From Dysidea avara (lineage: Eukaryota; Porifera; Demospongiae; Dictyoceratida; Dysideidae), in contig NC_089281.1 of NCBI RefSeq assembly GCF_963678975.1, forward strand, positions 3,802,449 to 3,866,448: DNA of 64,000 nucleotides, in the 5' to 3' direction. Of this stretch, positions 61,637-64,000 are shown in pieces. Below the pieces are notes generated by a model. The model was not told where the DNA came from. It searched no databases and saw only the letters and a program-made list of their open reading frames with translations. The first letter of the stretch is position 1. Each line of letters starts with the position of its first letter. The position numbers were made by a program, and so were the translations under genes.

Positions 61637-62777
61637 TTATACTTGTTTGTGAACTTTTTTAGACTACTAAACACACTGCATATTAATGAAACTTAATCTA
61701 ACTGGATTTTAGAAATTAGGTGTTTTAACACTCATCCATATAGGAGTTGCAGCAACCATTTTCCATCAAGTTGACTAGCTTGACACACACAGTTCACTCG
61801 CTAAGTTTTTTTACATGGTATTAGTAGACACATGTCACACATCATGTGAAGAAACACAAAGAAAGTTATAAAGGAAAGCATGCTACCAGTCCAGAGAATG
61901 ATGAAGAAAACAAGAAAAGCAGCTAGTATAGGGTCAGATCTGGGGAATTCAAGGGTTCCATGGAGCCCCCCTTTGGCAGAGCCTGAATATCAAGAACTGC
62001 TGACAAGTTTTTCAACAAGGCTAAAATTAGTTTATCAGTCAAAGAAACATTTATTACAAGACTTTATATGACTTTTTACCTTTGTTTACAGCAATAACAC
62101 TTCAAATATCACTCAAAACTGCTGTCTTTATGTGAAAAGTACCTCTAAAATAATTACCGTCTTTATCTTCTTAACTTATTACAGCAACTGTTAAAGGTTT
62201 TAGTTGCATTTCTAAAGGTCTAAATGGTAAGATTTAACAGTGAAACATTGCTGGGGAGTTTACCATTAAAAGTGGAACCTCCTCTTTTAGAAGTCTGGAT
62301 CCATACCTACAGCAAACAGTGCGAGCAGGAACAGTGTTGGCCACAGCAAATGAGAAATGCGTTAAGTAGTTAAGTTCAACAACCCTCCGATGATGTTCAA
62401 CAGCTCACTCAGCACTGCAACATCTACAACACGTGTTCACAGTGTACACATTATGCAATACTATTATATTGCATCATGAATGTTGTGTAACAGGTAGCCC
62501 CCTACTAGCTATTGATGAAGAGCCTTCTTTAGTACAGAAGGATAAAATGCAAGCCAATCACGCACGCATTGTATGTTTATCAATATGCCAAAAGTTTCTT
62601 CTTAAGTGATTTTGAAATGTTTTTGCAAAAGAAGTAGGGCTGTAGCTGTAGCCAGTTTTCTGCTATGCGTGACTGAACGCATCTGGCAGGCAGTAGAAAA
62701 TTCTTTATAAATCAAGACACACAGTAGTGTGTCGTGCGGCCCAAGAAGCCGGCGCGAGTACATTGACAGGAAGAACG
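61637..62777. other. no gene recognised
   Basis: Short ORFs at 61880-62071 and 62602-62898 lack recognisable domains. The second overlaps repeat sequence shared with 60199-60530. Confidence 0.35.
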
Positions 62778-63480
62778 AAACGCAATTTTCCCACCTCCGT
62801 AGCTCTGTGCTCCCTTGATGAAACAAGACGATTTTTGCTGTGGACACTCCCTCCAACTTCAGTACTCCACATTCCAAATTTGAGCAAAATCGCTTCAAGC
62901 GTTCCCGAGATATGCGACTTCAAATATTGGCTTAGTTTCTTCGTTTTTTTTCTCTTCTTCTTCTTCCTCTTCTTCTTCTAATTTTTCTTCCTCTTTTCGC
63001 ACACTTACAAAAACCGCTATAAAACGCGAATGCAATATCCAATTGCCTTGAACTTTGGCACACAGAATGGGGGTATAAAGGCGCATCTCTGTACCAACTT
63101 TGGCTGGAATACGATAAACAGGTAAAGAGATATTAATGATTATTCACAAAAAATAACACCAATATGTTGTCACGCCTACAGGGTAAACCGCGTATGGGAA
63201 GAAACTGAAAATTGGTGGGTGAATAGGTTAACTATTGAACCTCAAACCTTTTGTGGTTTGAAAGAAATCAAGTTAAAAACCAGGAAGATACAACAAAAAA
63301 ACCAACAGTGTGTAACAATTATGCAATCAAGATTAACTAATAAAAAAACCACTACTTTCCATGCCCACCAGAAAAACCGCTTGGGGTAATGCTTTGAAAT
63401 TTGCTGTACAGATGGAGTAATGAGAGAGAATAAACGTCTTAATGATTAAGAAAAAATATACATTACAAGCATACAGGGGC
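62778..63480. repeat. repeat-like region with pyrimidine tract
   Basis: Starts with the repeat shared with 60199-60530, then a CT-rich run (62940-62998). Next come phrases such as GAACTTTGGCACACAGAATG and TACGATAAACAGGTAAAGAG that look like dispersed-repeat sequence, but no second copy of this part lies in the window. Confidence 0.45.
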
Positions 63481-63775
63481 CTAGACACAGGGGTACCATG
63501 TGCTGATGGATCAGTACAGGAGCCCTGGCAAGACTTACATTAACTAAAAGTAACAATACACCAAAAAAAAATATCTATATCTACATATATGTAATACTTA
63601 AAGTTTACCTAAGGTGGTCTAAAAGATTCCACCTTAGAAAGGATCTTCAATGGTGTAGAAGAATCAGACTTAAAGCCACAAAGTTATAACACGAAAGCAA
63701 ACTTGGTGTAGCAAGTGCGAGATCGAGATACTCTAATAGAGCAGTCACCCTAATAGAGTAGTCACCCTAAAAAGA

Positions 63776-64000
63776 ATTCAAAAGATCAGCTAGAAACTAG
63801 TAACCTGTAAAGAGATAAGCTACAAACAATTCACCCTGTAGAGAGATCAGCTAGAAGAAGTTACCTTGTAGGGAGTTCAACAACGTAGTTCAGCTCCTTG
63901 TAGAGAGTTCAGCTACAAAGAAACCACCATGTAGAGAGTTCAGCTACAAATAAATCGCCCTGTAGAGGGATCAGCTAGAAGAAGTTACCCTATACAGAGT
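63776..64000. repeat. 31-bp minisatellite running off the window
   Basis: Units alternate GATCAGCTAGAAGAAGTTAC and GTTCAGCTACAAAGAAACCA types, preceded by a CTCTAATAGAGCAGTCA motif pair at 63728-63765. The array continues past the right edge. Confidence 0.9.

Overview
This window looks like nuclear DNA of an invertebrate animal. It is AT-rich, its genes are split by many canonical GT-AG introns (several only 51-66 nt), and it is dominated by microsatellites, minisatellites, short inverted-repeat transposons and broken LINE retrotransposons. No bacterial, plasmid or phage features are visible. Tiny introns with a dense mix of MITEs would suit a sponge or another early-branching animal, but that placement is inference. 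One 200-base run of N (46129-46328) is an assembly gap.

Genes rebuilt from splice sites and codon phase: (1) A complete 207-residue Rab-type small GTPase on the minus strand (50542-60089, five exons). Its last exon ends in a CAAX box and lies 7.7 kb beyond the fourth exon, across an intron full of mobile elements. (2) A multi-pass membrane protein on the minus strand (9884-15975, at least nine exons), tentatively of the Mpo1/DUF962 type. A four-exon 3' partial duplicate lies on the plus strand (3881-4951), so the two copies face each other tail to tail. (3) A small four-exon minus-strand gene that could encode a 73-residue protein (42550-44640). (4) Divergent from it, a plus-strand transcript of about eight exons (44761-45850) with seven introns of 53-66 nt and no sustained reading frame, best read as a spliced long non-coding RNA. 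(5) An intronless 178-codon ORF on the minus strand (26043-26579), not recognised.

The rest is repeat-rich. 1-2030 is a large diverged inverted repeat. 13-24 kb holds DNA-transposon derivatives with recognisable ends and, in several cases, target-site duplications. 22.4-23.4, 28.7-30.0 and 51.7-55.3 kb hold non-LTR retrotransposon remains; the last still shows ORF1, endonuclease and RT-tail segments. 35.0-36.8 kb is a hAT-like element with a perfect 8-bp target duplication and three other MITEs nested inside it. 37.6-38.6 kb is a G-rich 25-bp minisatellite. 39.3-39.9 kb is an unusual tandem array whose units carry splice-site-like borders. 46.3-47.5 kb is a very long AGCC tract growing out of a dispersed repeat. 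A short near-palindromic motif (CTCTAATAGAG followed by CAGTCA) recurs at about ten loci inside unrelated repeats.
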